Program-made: the position numbers and the translations under genes
Shown here: piece by piece, positions 1 through 7,952 of the stretch
Numbering within the stretch: position 1 is the stretch's first letter
Layout of the letters: every line of letters begins with the position of its first letter
NCBI GenBank assembly: GCA_003665935.1
Contig: QPLR01000004.1
Span: 186,001 to 250,000 of the forward strand
DNA length: 64,000 nucleotides
Direction: 5' to 3'
DNA from: Halobellus sp. Atlit-31R
Lineage (GTDB): Archaea; Halobacteriota; Halobacteria; Halobacteriales; Haloferacaceae
The notes under the pieces: model-generated
Databases searched by the model: none
The model's input: the letters and a program-made list of their open reading frames with translations, nothing else
What the model was told of the DNA's origin: nothing

Positions 1-1
1 C

Positions 2-700
2 GCCTACGACGTCGTCGTCGAGAACGCGACCGACGGGGTCGGCGCGTACAACGTCACGGTCTCGGTCGGGGAGTCGTCCGGGGCGCGAATCACCGGCTTC
101 GACGCGCACGAGTCCGCCGGCCTGACCGACGTCACTACCGCCGAGAACGGCACCCGCGTCGTCGCGAGAGTCGCGCTGATGGACACGGCCGACTCGGGGC
201 GCGTGACTATCGGCTCGGTCACGCTCGGGGGCGCGGCCGCCGACGCTGCGGACCCGACGCTCGCGGTCCACGCTCTCGGCGACGAGGACGGCGACCCCTA
301 CGCTCCCGACACGCCCGTCCGGGTCGTCTCGTCGAGCTCGAACTCGGACGGAGGCGACGCTGCGGCACCGAGCGGCGGCTCCGGAGGCGGCGGGGTCGCT
401 GACTCGGCCGACGACACTGTCACCCCAGGTCAGACGGACTTGACTTCGAGCGCGTCCACGACAGTCGCCGACGGCGTCGACGGGACGCCCGCCGACGGAG
501 AGGCACCCTCGTCGACGGACGCGACCGATGCGGTCGGTGCGACGGCGACCCCGACCGATCCCGAGACTGCGGCCGCCGTCCAGGAGACCGACGAGGCTCC
601 GGTGACGGATTCAGGTCCCGTTTCGACGACCGGACTGGGCGTCCCAGCGGCGATCGCGGCAGTCGGCATCGTCGTCTTGATCCGCCTGCGACGGGGGTGA
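2..700 (+). CDS. C-terminal part of a secreted, membrane-anchored surface protein (5' end outside the window)
   Basis: The reading frame is open from the window edge, so only the last 232 residues are seen. The first third is beta-rich with repeated short strands and may be a cohesin-like or other Ig-like extracellular domain. Residues around 115-205 form a linker rich in Thr, Ser, Asp, Ala and Gly, typical of glycosylated haloarchaeal cell-wall stalks. The protein ends with a hydrophobic segment (GLGVPAAIAAVGIVVLI) followed by RLRRG. This tripartite tail resembles PGF-CTERM signals processed by archaeosortase, but the PGF is replaced by TGLG, so it may instead be a plain C-terminal anchor. 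The specific role cannot be named. Confidence 0.7.
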   Translation, partial: AYDVVVENATDGVGAYNVTVSVGESSGARITGFDAHESAGLTDVTTAENGTRVVARVALMDTADSGRVTIGSVTLGGAAADAADPTLAVHALGDEDGDPYAPDTPVRVVSSSSNSDGGDAAAPSGGSGGGGVADSADDTVTPGQTDLTSSASTTVADGVDGTPADGEAPSSTDATDAVGATATPTDPETAAAVQETDEAPVTDSGPVSTTGLGVPAAIAAVGIVVLIRLRRG

Positions 701-781
701 ACCGCCGCCTCACGGCTCCGCTCTCAGACCGGTGGGTGACTCGGCCGTGGTAGTCCTGACTATCCGACTGTGAACGGTGGC

Positions 782-1204
782 TCAGTACGGCGGCGACTCG
801 GTCTCGATGACGCCGGCGAGGTTGTCCATCTCGTCGGAGAGCAGGACGACGAGGTCGTCGAGGGTCACGATCCCGGCGAGTTCGTCGTCGGCGTCGGTCA
901 CGGGCATCCGCCGGACCGAGTGGTCGTGCATCTGTCTGATCGCCTCGAAGATCCCCGCCTCGGTGTCCACCGTGACGGGCGTCTCCGTCATCACGTCGCC
1001 CGCGGTGACCGTCGTGGGGTCTGCGCGGGGTTCGAGTACCTCCACGACGAGGTCGCGGTCGGTGACGATCCCGACCGGGCGGTGCTCCTCTTCGATGACC
1101 ACGCTCCCGACGTTCTCCTCTTTCATCACGGTCGCGAGATTCCCGGCCGACTGGTCTCGCGGCGCTGTCATTACCCCTGTTCGAGCGATATCTGCTACTG
1201 GCAT
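782..1204 (-). CDS. CBS-domain pair protein
   Basis: A 140-residue protein made almost entirely of two CBS motifs. The first covers residues about 8-65 (GIVTDRDLVVEVL) and the second about 75-130 (MTETPVTVDTEAG, GIVTLDDLVVLL). CBS pairs bind adenosyl ligands such as AMP, ATP or SAM and act as regulatory modules or stand-alone sensors. An ATG at 1204 (MPVADIARTG) is preferred over the upstream TTG at 1222 because the family usually starts just before the first CBS strand. No partner gene is adjacent. Thauera phenylphosphate synthase has a CBS third subunit, but this gene lies about 9 kb from the dikinase genes, so a link is only speculation. Confidence 0.85.
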   Translation of the reverse strand: MPVADIARTGVMTAPRDQSAGNLATVMKEENVGSVVIEEEHRPVGIVTDRDLVVEVLEPRADPTTVTAGDVMTETPVTVDTEAGIFEAIRQMHDHSVRRMPVTDADDELAGIVTLDDLVVLLSDEMDNLAGVIETESPPY

Positions 1205-1249
1205 CGTACTCCACTTCGGCAATCGACTGCCAGTTGTATAACTGTACCT

Positions 1250-1305
1250 GTGGTGAACGTTCTCGTCCGGGGCGGTTGTGGTGAACGTCCTCGTCCGGGG
1301 CGGTC
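1250..1305. repeat. 28-bp tandem direct repeat, two units
   Basis: Units at 1250-1277 and 1278-1305 both start GTGGTGAACGT and contain CTCGTCCGGGGCGG. They differ at two of 28 positions. They lie in the intergenic region 1205-1547, upstream of the CBS gene. The rest of that spacer shows no credible gene. Confidence 0.8.
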
Positions 1306-1547
1306 GCTCCGGGGCTGTTCAGCCTGTAACTACGCCTGGTCCGTGCGCGACTCCGGCGCCGTTTCCGGGAGTAAAACGCCGCTACTGCGGATCAGGAAGC
1401 GGTTACTATAACAGATGTACTTCTGTGAGCCGTATATGTTAGAGAGCCGTTACAGGGCAACAGAGGCAGTGTCTCGAAGTCGGCCCCGCTGCGTCGACGG
1501 CGCGACCGCGTGGCGGGCGGCACGCCGCCGCCGTAGCTACGCCGTGG

Positions 1548-2315
1548 CTACTGGTACATCGTCACACCCGGCGGCTCTTCGGGCTCCTGTTGCTGCTGGG
1601 CCTCGGCCATCTGCCGGTAGTGCTGGGCGATCTGTTCCATCTGGCTTCGGATCTGATCAGCCTGTTCTTCGAGTTCTGTCGTGTCGATGTCGAACTCGAC
1701 GAGCGGTTCGAGGGCGTTCTCGATGACCGAGCGCGCGGCCGAGGGATCCGGCAGATACGGGTTCGCCTGCACGATCAACACTGCCGCGGGGACGCCGGCG
1801 TGGTGGCACTTCGAGACGAGCGCGCCGGTGATTCCACCGACCAGTCCGGGGCCGTCGGCCGGCTGGATCCCCGCCTCCCGGAGTTCTGACTCGACTGCCG
1901 CTGTGGTCCCGATACCGACGATGTCGCCGATTCGCTGTTCGCTCTCGGCCGGCGCGCCGGCCAGGAACACCGCCCGCTCGAACTCCTGGGCGAGGTCGTC
2001 GAGGATGCACCGGCTGAGCGCCTTGAACGCCCGTCCAGGCAGTGCGACGTCGCTCTGCAGCGTCATCACGGCTGGATCGTCGCGGGCGTACACTCGGACG
2101 AGATCCCGGACGCGGCCGTCTTTGAACGAGGTCACGGGCGGGAAGTCCTCGGAGACGACGTTGCCGTGGTGCTCCAGTTGTAGCTGTCTGGTGATGACGT
2201 CGACCGCGATCGCAGCGACCAACCCGTGGCCGGGCAGCCCTTCGATCAGCGTCGGGGACTCACCGTTGATCTCGTTTATCTTGTCGAACGTGACGGACGG
2301 ACTCGCTTGTGACAT
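1548..2315 (-). CDS. PAC2-family (proteasome assembly chaperone type) protein
   Basis: A 255-residue protein with the PAC2 fold seen in archaeal homologues of proteasome-assembly chaperones. Visible signatures are the N-terminal LIEGLPGHGLVAAIAVD segment near residue 20, the central FLAGAPAESEQRIGDIVGIGTT region and the GGITGALVSKCHHAGVPAAVLI stretch. The C terminus is a predicted coiled coil rich in Gln and Glu (MEQIAQHYRQMAEAQQQQ). The start is set at the ATG at 2315 (MSQASPSV). The open frame continues upstream to 2609, but that extension has arginine-rich, shadow-like composition and overlaps the zinc-ribbon gene. The function in haloarchaea is not established. Confidence 0.85.
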   Translation of the reverse strand: MSQASPSVTFDKINEINGESPTLIEGLPGHGLVAAIAVDVITRQLQLEHHGNVVSEDFPPVTSFKDGRVRDLVRVYARDDPAVMTLQSDVALPGRAFKALSRCILDDLAQEFERAVFLAGAPAESEQRIGDIVGIGTTAAVESELREAGIQPADGPGLVGGITGALVSKCHHAGVPAAVLIVQANPYLPDPSAARSVIENALEPLVEFDIDTTELEEQADQIRSQMEQIAQHYRQMAEAQQQQEPEEPPGVTMYQ

Positions 2316-2439
2316 CTGTGATAGCTCCGTGTTGGGTTCTGTGTTCGGCGCCGTGGGATACGGCCTCTTCAGCCGACTGTGCATTCTGTCGTGCGACCGC
2401 GCGTGACCGAATGTGTATGTGGATACACACGATCGTATA

Positions 2440-2580
2440 TCAATCCATCCACTCCGTGACGCCGAGGATCTTCTCGCAGACGGGGCAGATCCAGACGGTC
2501 GCCACACCGGAGTGATCCTGCGGTTCGCCACCGCCGACGGGCGCGACCTCTTCCTCGCAGTACGGGCACTTTCCGGGCAT
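2440..2580 (-). CDS. Small two-CPxC zinc-ribbon protein (46 aa)
   Basis: Translation of the minus strand from the ATG at 2580 gives 46 residues with two zinc knuckles: CPYC at residues 5-8 and CPVC at 32-35. Small CPxCG-type zinc-finger proteins under 70 residues are abundant in haloarchaea and some affect biofilm or stress traits, but no function can be assigned here. The gene lies 124 bases upstream of the PAC2 gene on the same strand and may share its transcript. Its length puts it below common gene-calling limits. Confidence 0.8.
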   Translation of the reverse strand: MPGKCPYCEEEVAPVGGGEPQDHSGVATVWICPVCEKILGVTEWMD

Positions 2581-2698
2581 ACGATCTCATCATCGGGAGG
2601 CAGCATCAAGATAGTACTCCCTACAGTGCACCTTTTTGAGCGTGGTCGTCGTACCTACTGTTGGCCGCAGCGCCCTACCAGCGGCCGGAGAAACTACT

Positions 2699-3016
2699 AT
2701 GACAGCCATCGCCCGCCTCGAAGTCATTCCGATTCACGAGGGCAGTATGTCGAGTGACATCGCACGCGCCCTCGAAACGCTCGACGAGCACGACGTGACC
2801 TACGAAACCACCGCGACCGACACGATCATCGAAGCCGACTCCGCCAAAGCGGTGTTCGCGGCGGTACAGGCCGCTCACGACGCCGTCGAGGGCGACCGCG
2901 TGATCACCGAACTGGAGGTCGACGACCAGCGCGACAGAGACCAGCACATCGACGACCGCGTTGCCGCGGTCGAAACCGCACTCGGCCACAACCCTCGACG
3001 GCGGCGCGAGCAGTAG
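2699..3016 (+). CDS. MTH1187-family thiamine-binding protein
   Basis: A 105-residue ferredoxin-like-fold protein of the MTH1187/YkoF-related group, which binds thiamine or a related pyrimidine. The N-terminal strand IARLEVIPIHEGSMSSDIARALETL is characteristic, as is TYETTATDTIIEADSAKAVFAAVQAAHDA in the middle. The start is the ATG at 2699 (MTAIARLEV). An upstream in-frame start at 2636 would add a non-conserved extension. Whether it serves in thiamine transport or buffering is unknown. Confidence 0.85.
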   Translation: MTAIARLEVIPIHEGSMSSDIARALETLDEHDVTYETTATDTIIEADSAKAVFAAVQAAHDAVEGDRVITELEVDDQRDRDQHIDDRVAAVETALGHNPRRRREQ

Positions 3017-3399
3017 AGTTCCCGAACGGACTTTCGGCAGAGCTACTCTCGCGAATATATCGAACAGAATGCATTCTAAGATATTAAATATAATTTGCTG
3101 ATAACGCTCTCCGAGCGCGACGGTGACGAATATGCTGGCTATCTGTCTTTCCTCTCTAATCTCGGCTCTTGGGGTCGTGCACAACCGTTTTCTCGTAGTC
3201 GGATGGATAACGGTGGATCGTTCTGTCCCCACAGCGCGGGGACACAGGCCACTATAGAAATATGTGAAGATATTCATAACGATCTACGAGTCGAAAGTAG
3301 TGTTACTTTCCGGGCTGTGCACCCCCTGTGGAGTCGGCAGCGATGGTGGAGGCGGTAGTGATGCTCGCGCGGAATCCGTGCGCGTGGCTACCGGGCGTG
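3017..3399. other. Intergenic region without a recognisable gene
   Basis: About 380 bases between the convergent thiamine-binding and regulator genes. It contains AT-rich patches around 3050-3110 and 3255-3310. The short open frames through it have no haloarchaeal codon pattern and no recognisable motif. Confidence 0.5.
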
Positions 3400-4005
3400 C
3401 TACTCCCCGTCCGCAGCACCGGGATCGGGGAGGCTGTCGGTACCGGCATCCGGGTCGAAGTCGCCGCGCCGCTCCAGATACTCCTGTCCCCCTTCCGTCT
3501 CGGAGATCAGGTCGTCGAATATCGCCGCGTCGGTCTTGAACTTGTGGAGGTTGTGCACGGAGGTCGTCTCGAACTCGTCGATCACGTCGCCGTGGTCCTC
3601 GAAGAACGTCGTCACCCACTCGTCCATCTGCTCGGTGCTCCGGAACTGGGTGATGAGCTGCCAGCGGTACTTGTGATCCGCGTTGAAGAACATCAGCACG
3701 TGCGGATCGTCGACCAGGGTGTCGTAGCAGTCCTCCCAGTGCTCCTTGAAGTTCGGGTAGTGGAAGGCGATCCGGAACACGTAGTGCTTGAAAAGCGTCC
3801 GCCGGGGAACCACGGTCTTCCTGAACAGCCCGTCGGTTTCCATCTCCCGCAAGAGCGTGTTCACGTGATTGTGCGACAGCGAGATGTCGTACTCCTCGCT
3901 GAGAATCTCGCTGAGTTCCCGGCTCGACGCCGTCGGATTCGCGATCCGAGCCTGCAGGAGGATGAGGTCGCGAGCGCCGATGTCGGCGAGCGTGTCATCA
4001 GACAT
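3400..4005 (-). CDS. Winged-helix transcriptional regulator (Lrp/AsnC-like N terminus)
   Basis: A 201-residue protein. Residues about 5-75 form a winged helix-turn-helix (ARDLILLQARIANPTASSREL, then SHNHVNTLLREMETDGLF). The remaining part looks like a sensor or dimerisation domain rich in aromatic residues, with an acidic tail. The ATG at 4005 (MSDDTLADIG) is preferred to the in-frame start at 4044. It is transcribed the same way as the alcohol dehydrogenase just upstream (gap about 85 bp) and stands beside the dioxygenase genes. It is therefore a candidate local regulator of this catabolic segment, an inference from position only. Confidence 0.8.
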   Translation of the reverse strand: MSDDTLADIGARDLILLQARIANPTASSRELSEILSEEYDISLSHNHVNTLLREMETDGLFRKTVVPRRTLFKHYVFRIAFHYPNFKEHWEDCYDTLVDDPHVLMFFNADHKYRWQLITQFRSTEQMDEWVTTFFEDHGDVIDEFETTSVHNLHKFKTDAAIFDDLISETEGGQEYLERRGDFDPDAGTDSLPDPGAADGE

Positions 4006-4090
4006 AGTGTTTCCCGAGGCTACTCGGCCAGCCCCCAAAAACACTACGAGAATGCGCGCAACGCCGGCCCACGGAGAGAGCCCCGGACGC

Positions 4091-5185
4091 TCAGGCTCCC
4101 TCCTCGAACCGGACGACGCTCCGGATCACTTCGCCGGCGGCGAGCGCGTCGAACGCCTCGCCGAGGTCCCCGAGCTCGTACCGGCGCGTGAGAATCGCGT
4201 CGAGGTCGAGGTCGCCGTTCTGATACATCCGCGCGTATCGTGGGATGTCCACCCGCGGCTGCGTGAAGCCGACGATGTTGCCGACGACGGAGATTCCCTT
4301 GGTGAACCGTCCGAGATCGATCTCCGCGGGCGGCGTGCTACTCGTGCCGGTGATCGCGGCCGTCCCGCCCGGCCCCAGCGACGCGACGGCCTGCTGGACC
4401 GTCTGCGGCGTGCCGATGCACTCGAAGGCGTAGTCGACCCCCCCGGTCAGCTCCTCGATCCGCTCGACGGGGTCGGTCTCGCCCGCGTTCACCGTGTGCG
4501 TGGCACCGATCTCCGCCATCGTCGCGAGCGTGTCGGGATCGAGGTCGACCGCGACGACCGTCCCCGCGCTGACCGCGTTAGCGGCGAGTACCGCGCCGGC
4601 CCCGACGCCACCGCAGCCGAACACCGCCACCGACGCGCCGCTTTCGACCTCGGCGATGTTCGTGACGCCTCCGAGCCCGGTCGTGACGCCGCAGCCGAGC
4701 AGTGCACCGATCTCGAACGGGACGTCGTCGGCGACCGGGACCACCTGTCGCTCCGGCACGACGGCCATACTCGCGAACGACGACTGGGCGTAGAAGTGGT
4801 CGATCGGCTCGCCGTCCTGGCTGAGCCGGCGCGTCCCGTCCATCATTCGCCCACGGGTCTCGCGTCGCGCCTGACACAGGTACGGCTCGCCGCCGCGACA
4901 GTACCCACAGTCGCCACACGAGGGCAGTACCCAGAGGACGACGCGGTCGCCCGGTTCGACCGTCGAGACGCCGTCGCCGACGGCCGCGACGACGCCCGAT
5001 CCCTCGTGGCCGAGCACCACGGGATGGTCGGTGTCGTCGCTTGTGTACGCGTGGTAGTCCGTGTGACAGACGCCCGTCGCTCGCACGTCGACGAGCACCT
5101 CGCCGGGCTCGGGGTCGTCGAGCGTGACAGTCTCGACCGCGTGCTCCTCGGGGCCGCGAACGACCGCCGCCTCGATCTCACGCAT
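4091..5185 (-). CDS. Zinc-dependent alcohol dehydrogenase (class III-like MDR family)
   Basis: Medium-chain dehydrogenase of 364 residues from the ATG at 5185. Catalytic zinc ligands are C40 (GVCHTD), H60 and E61 (GHEGSG). Structural zinc cysteines are C90, C93, C96 and C104. The nucleotide-binding loop is VAVFGCGGVGAGAV. The sequence resembles class III ADHs, including the group of tightly NAD-bound ADHs studied with the dye NDMA and found with mycofactocin genes. Since this window also encodes mycofactocin, it could be a mycofactocin client, but the sequence alone does not prove it. A second in-frame ATG at 5194 would add three residues. Confidence 0.88.
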   Translation of the reverse strand: MREIEAAVVRGPEEHAVETVTLDDPEPGEVLVDVRATGVCHTDYHAYTSDDTDHPVVLGHEGSGVVAAVGDGVSTVEPGDRVVLWVLPSCGDCGYCRGGEPYLCQARRETRGRMMDGTRRLSQDGEPIDHFYAQSSFASMAVVPERQVVPVADDVPFEIGALLGCGVTTGLGGVTNIAEVESGASVAVFGCGGVGAGAVLAANAVSAGTVVAVDLDPDTLATMAEIGATHTVNAGETDPVERIEELTGGVDYAFECIGTPQTVQQAVASLGPGGTAAITGTSSTPPAEIDLGRFTKGISVVGNIVGFTQPRVDIPRYARMYQNGDLDLDAILTRRYELGDLGEAFDALAAGEVIRSVVRFEEGA

Positions 5186-5401
5186 TCGTCTCATCGCCCC
5201 CGCGACTGGGTGTCTGTCGGGCCGTGAACGCGTGACCGCACGCCCGCGCCACGGCGCCGTGTCGTCCCGCCGTCCGGATCCACTGTCGACTGCGTCATTC
5301 GCCAGTCCCTACAGAACCGACCGTAATATAATTTTGGCTCTCTGGAATACAATCAGTGTTAGATATCGCCCTCGAAATTACAAACACTCCTTTATTCGGA
5401 A

Positions 5402-5409
5402 TATTTAAG
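5402..5409 (+). promoter_or_regulatory. TATA box for the ring-hydroxylating dioxygenase genes
   Basis: The sequence TATTTAAG lies 31-38 bases before the ATG at 5440, in an AT-rich spacer. This is the spacing expected for an archaeal promoter giving a leaderless or nearly leaderless mRNA, and it supports 5440 as the start. Confidence 0.65.
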
Positions 5410-5439
5410 TATCCATACACTGAATCGGTTGGTATACGT

Positions 5440-6837
5440 ATGGCAGCAGGTGACAAACCTAGCGCGACGGAACGAGCGCTGCAGGACGCCCGGGACTCGC
5501 TGGACGAGGGGTTCTTTCCGCTCGAGTTCTTCCACGACGAGACGTTCCACGAACTCGAGATGGAGCGCATCTTCGGGCAGGCGTGGGTGTTTATCGGGCA
5601 CGAGTCGGAGATTCCGGAACCGGGCGACTACGCCCGGCGGTATATCGGCAACGACACGTTCATCTTCGTTCGCGACGAGAGCGGCGAGGTGAATCTGCTG
5701 TTCGACAGCTGCCGCCACCGCGGCGCGCAGGTCTGCCGCGCCGAGCAGGGCAACACTTCCCACTTCCGGTGTCCGTACCACGGTTGGACGTACAAGAACA
5801 ACGGCGACGCGGCCGGAATCCCGCAGAAGTCGAAGGCGTTCAAGAACCTCGACCGCGAGGAGTACGGCCTGGCCCACGTCCCCCGACTCGAGACGTACGA
5901 AGGGCTCGTGTTCGCCTCCCTCGCCGAGGAGGGCCCCTCGCTCGACGAGTGGCTCGGCGACTTCAAGTGGTACTTCGACGTCCACATGAAGCTCCCCGAG
6001 GGCGGGATGGAGGTCCTGGGCGAACCGCACCGCTGGGTCATCGACGCGAACTGGAAGACCATCGCGGACAACTTCAACGGGGACAGCTACCACACGGCGT
6101 GGGCGCACGGCTCCGTGCTGGACCTGGAACTCGGCGGCGAGGAGACGGTCGGCCACGCCGGCACCGGCGACAGCCTCGACCGGCACATCCACTGTGACGG
6201 CCACACGACGAGTATGCGGGGCTTCGAGGACGAGGACGTCTTCCTGACTTACCCCGAGGAGGTCGTCGAGGAACTGTTCACGAAAGACGATCTCTCGGAC
6301 GCCCAGTGGAAACTGGCCCGGCAGGCGCTGTCGTTCACCGGCGCGATCTTCCCCAACTTCGGGTTCCTCCACTTCGGCGACACCACCGACGACCCCGAGA
6401 AGGACGTCGCCCCGTTCTTCACCATCCGGAAGTGGCGACCGCTCGGCCCCGACAAGATGGAGTTGTGGAGCTGGGGCCTCGCGCCGAAGAACGCGCCCGA
6501 GGAGTTCAAACAGCGGATGTACAAGATGTACACGTCGAACTTCGGCCCGACCGGCAACTTCGAGCAGGACGACGTCCCGATCTGGAAGGGGATCACCGAG
6601 TCCGCCAGCGGGCAGTTCGCGAGCAGCCAGAACCTCCAACTGAACTACCAGATGGGCCTCGAGTGGATGAGCGAGATGGAACTCGACGAGGAGTGGCTCG
6701 GCCCCGGCTTCGCGTACTCGGAGAACCTCGAAGAGGGCGGGATGCGTCTGTTCCACGAGCAGTGGTACGAGATGGTCGCGGGCAACCCCCGCGAGGACGC
6801 GCTCGGGCGGCCGATGAACGTCCGGGAGGAGGAGTGA
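5440..6837 (+). CDS. Aromatic ring-hydroxylating dioxygenase, alpha (Rieske) subunit
   Basis: A 465-residue catalytic subunit. The Rieske [2Fe-2S] ligands are C91 and H93 (CRHRG) and C111 and H114 (CPYHGW). The mononuclear iron site is in the motif DNFNGDSYHTAWAH, with H218, H223 and the bridging D215. This pattern is closer to naphthalene or biphenyl dioxygenases than to benzoate dioxygenase. It would add O2 across an aromatic ring or hydroxylate a related substrate, with electrons from a ferredoxin and reductase. No dedicated ferredoxin or reductase gene is adjacent. The beta subunit gene overlaps the stop codon. The start at 5440 is fixed by the TATA box. Confidence 0.93.
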   Translation: MAAGDKPSATERALQDARDSLDEGFFPLEFFHDETFHELEMERIFGQAWVFIGHESEIPEPGDYARRYIGNDTFIFVRDESGEVNLLFDSCRHRGAQVCRAEQGNTSHFRCPYHGWTYKNNGDAAGIPQKSKAFKNLDREEYGLAHVPRLETYEGLVFASLAEEGPSLDEWLGDFKWYFDVHMKLPEGGMEVLGEPHRWVIDANWKTIADNFNGDSYHTAWAHGSVLDLELGGEETVGHAGTGDSLDRHIHCDGHTTSMRGFEDEDVFLTYPEEVVEELFTKDDLSDAQWKLARQALSFTGAIFPNFGFLHFGDTTDDPEKDVAPFFTIRKWRPLGPDKMELWSWGLAPKNAPEEFKQRMYKMYTSNFGPTGNFEQDDVPIWKGITESASGQFASSQNLQLNYQMGLEWMSEMELDEEWLGPGFAYSENLEEGGMRLFHEQWYEMVAGNPREDALGRPMNVREEE

Positions 6838-7376
6838 TGCTGGCCGAACGCGAAGCGGAACTCGACGCGCTGCTCGTCGAGCGCGAGGTCGAGCAGTTCC
6901 TCTACTACGAGGCGGAACTGCTCGACAACCGCGAGCTGCACGAGTGGTTCGACCACGTCGCCGACGACATCTCCTACCGGATGCCCCGACGGCTGATGCG
7001 CGAGAACACCGCCAGCGTGTTCAGCGAGCAGGGCTACTACTTCAACGAGGATTACGGGTCGCTGAAGGCCCGCGTCGAGCGGTTCGACTCCGAGTACGCC
7101 TGGGCCGAGCGCCCGCCGACGCGCACGCGCCGGTACGTCACCAACGTGAGCGTGACTCGGGAGGACGAGGCGCTCGCCGACGACGAACTCGCCGTCGAGA
7201 GCAACCTCCTCGTGTACCTGAGCCGCGGCGATAGCGACGACCACACGTTCTACTCGGCGCGGCGCGAGGACGTGCTCCGCCGACGCGGCGACGCGGACGA
7301 CTTCGAGATCGCGGACCGCGAGATCCGCCTGGATCAGACGGTCCTGAGCACCGACAACGTCTCGATCTTCCTATGA
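6837..7376 (+). CDS. Aromatic ring-hydroxylating dioxygenase, beta subunit
   Basis: A 179-residue protein of the SnoaL/NTF2-like small-subunit family: REVEQFLYYEAELLDNRELHEWF near the N terminus, DDISYRMP and TRRYVTNVSV in the core. It stabilises the alpha3-beta3 hexamer. The ATG overlaps the last base of the alpha stop codon (TGATG), so the two are translationally coupled. Its own stop overlaps the next gene by four bases. Confidence 0.9.
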   Translation: MLAEREAELDALLVEREVEQFLYYEAELLDNRELHEWFDHVADDISYRMPRRLMRENTASVFSEQGYYFNEDYGSLKARVERFDSEYAWAERPPTRTRRYVTNVSVTREDEALADDELAVESNLLVYLSRGDSDDHTFYSARREDVLRRRGDADDFEIADREIRLDQTVLSTDNVSIFL

Positions 7377-7849
7377 CCGACACCACCGACGTCGAGCACC
7401 ACATCCAGGTCGCCGCGGAGACCGAGATCCGCGGCGACGACGCGACGGTGATCGTCCGGCGGATCAGGACGCCGAAGGGCGAACGGCTGGAGCTCCGAAC
7501 CGACGACGACGTCCTCAGGGCCGACGCGCTCGGCCTCGAGAGCCTCTCGTGGCAGGATCTGGACGTCTTCTCGGACTTCCTGGGCTACGAGTACGACCTC
7601 GCGGACCGCGCCGAGTCGGACGCCGACGACGAGGTCGACTGTGAGTTCACGCTGAGCAACGAGTACGCCGACATCGTCGTCCGCAGCGTCGACTCCCCCG
7701 ACGGCGACCGCCTCGTCATCGAGGCCCCGAAGAAGCACTTCAGCGTCCGAGTCGACGCCGAGGGACTGGCGGGTCTCGCGGCGCAGGACACGAGCATCTT
7801 CTCGGAGTTCCTGGAGACGCCCCACGGGCCGGGCGGACACGCGCACTGA
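7373..7849 (+). CDS. Dioxygenase-linked protein of unknown function with an internal duplication
   Basis: A 158-residue acidic protein whose ATG overlaps the beta-subunit stop (ATGA). I do not recognise a named family. It contains two copies of a module of roughly 55-60 residues. The first (about 17-76) has VIVRRIRTPKGERLEL and ends SWQDLDVFSDFLGYEY. The second (about 90-150) has DIVVRSVDSPDGDRLVIE and ends AAQDTSIFSEFLETPHG. The QD-x-x-x-FS-x-FL motif recurs at the end of both. The C terminus is His- and Gly-rich (PHGPGGHAH). Tight coupling to the dioxygenase suggests an assembly, electron-transfer-docking or accessory role, but this is inference. Confidence 0.75.
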   Translation: MTDTTDVEHHIQVAAETEIRGDDATVIVRRIRTPKGERLELRTDDDVLRADALGLESLSWQDLDVFSDFLGYEYDLADRAESDADDEVDCEFTLSNEYADIVVRSVDSPDGDRLVIEAPKKHFSVRVDAEGLAGLAAQDTSIFSEFLETPHGPGGHAH

Positions 7850-7952
7850 CCGGCGGCGGACGCCCGGTGCCCCCGGACACCACTGCGGGACGCGGCGTCA
7901 CTCGGCGGTCACGGACAGACACACGAACGACACCGAACACGCACGACGACAG

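Noticed and set aside
782..1204. CBS protein as the third (PpsC-like) subunit of the dikinase
   Set aside because: Nine kilobases away with unrelated genes between; stand-alone CBS pairs are very common in haloarchaea.
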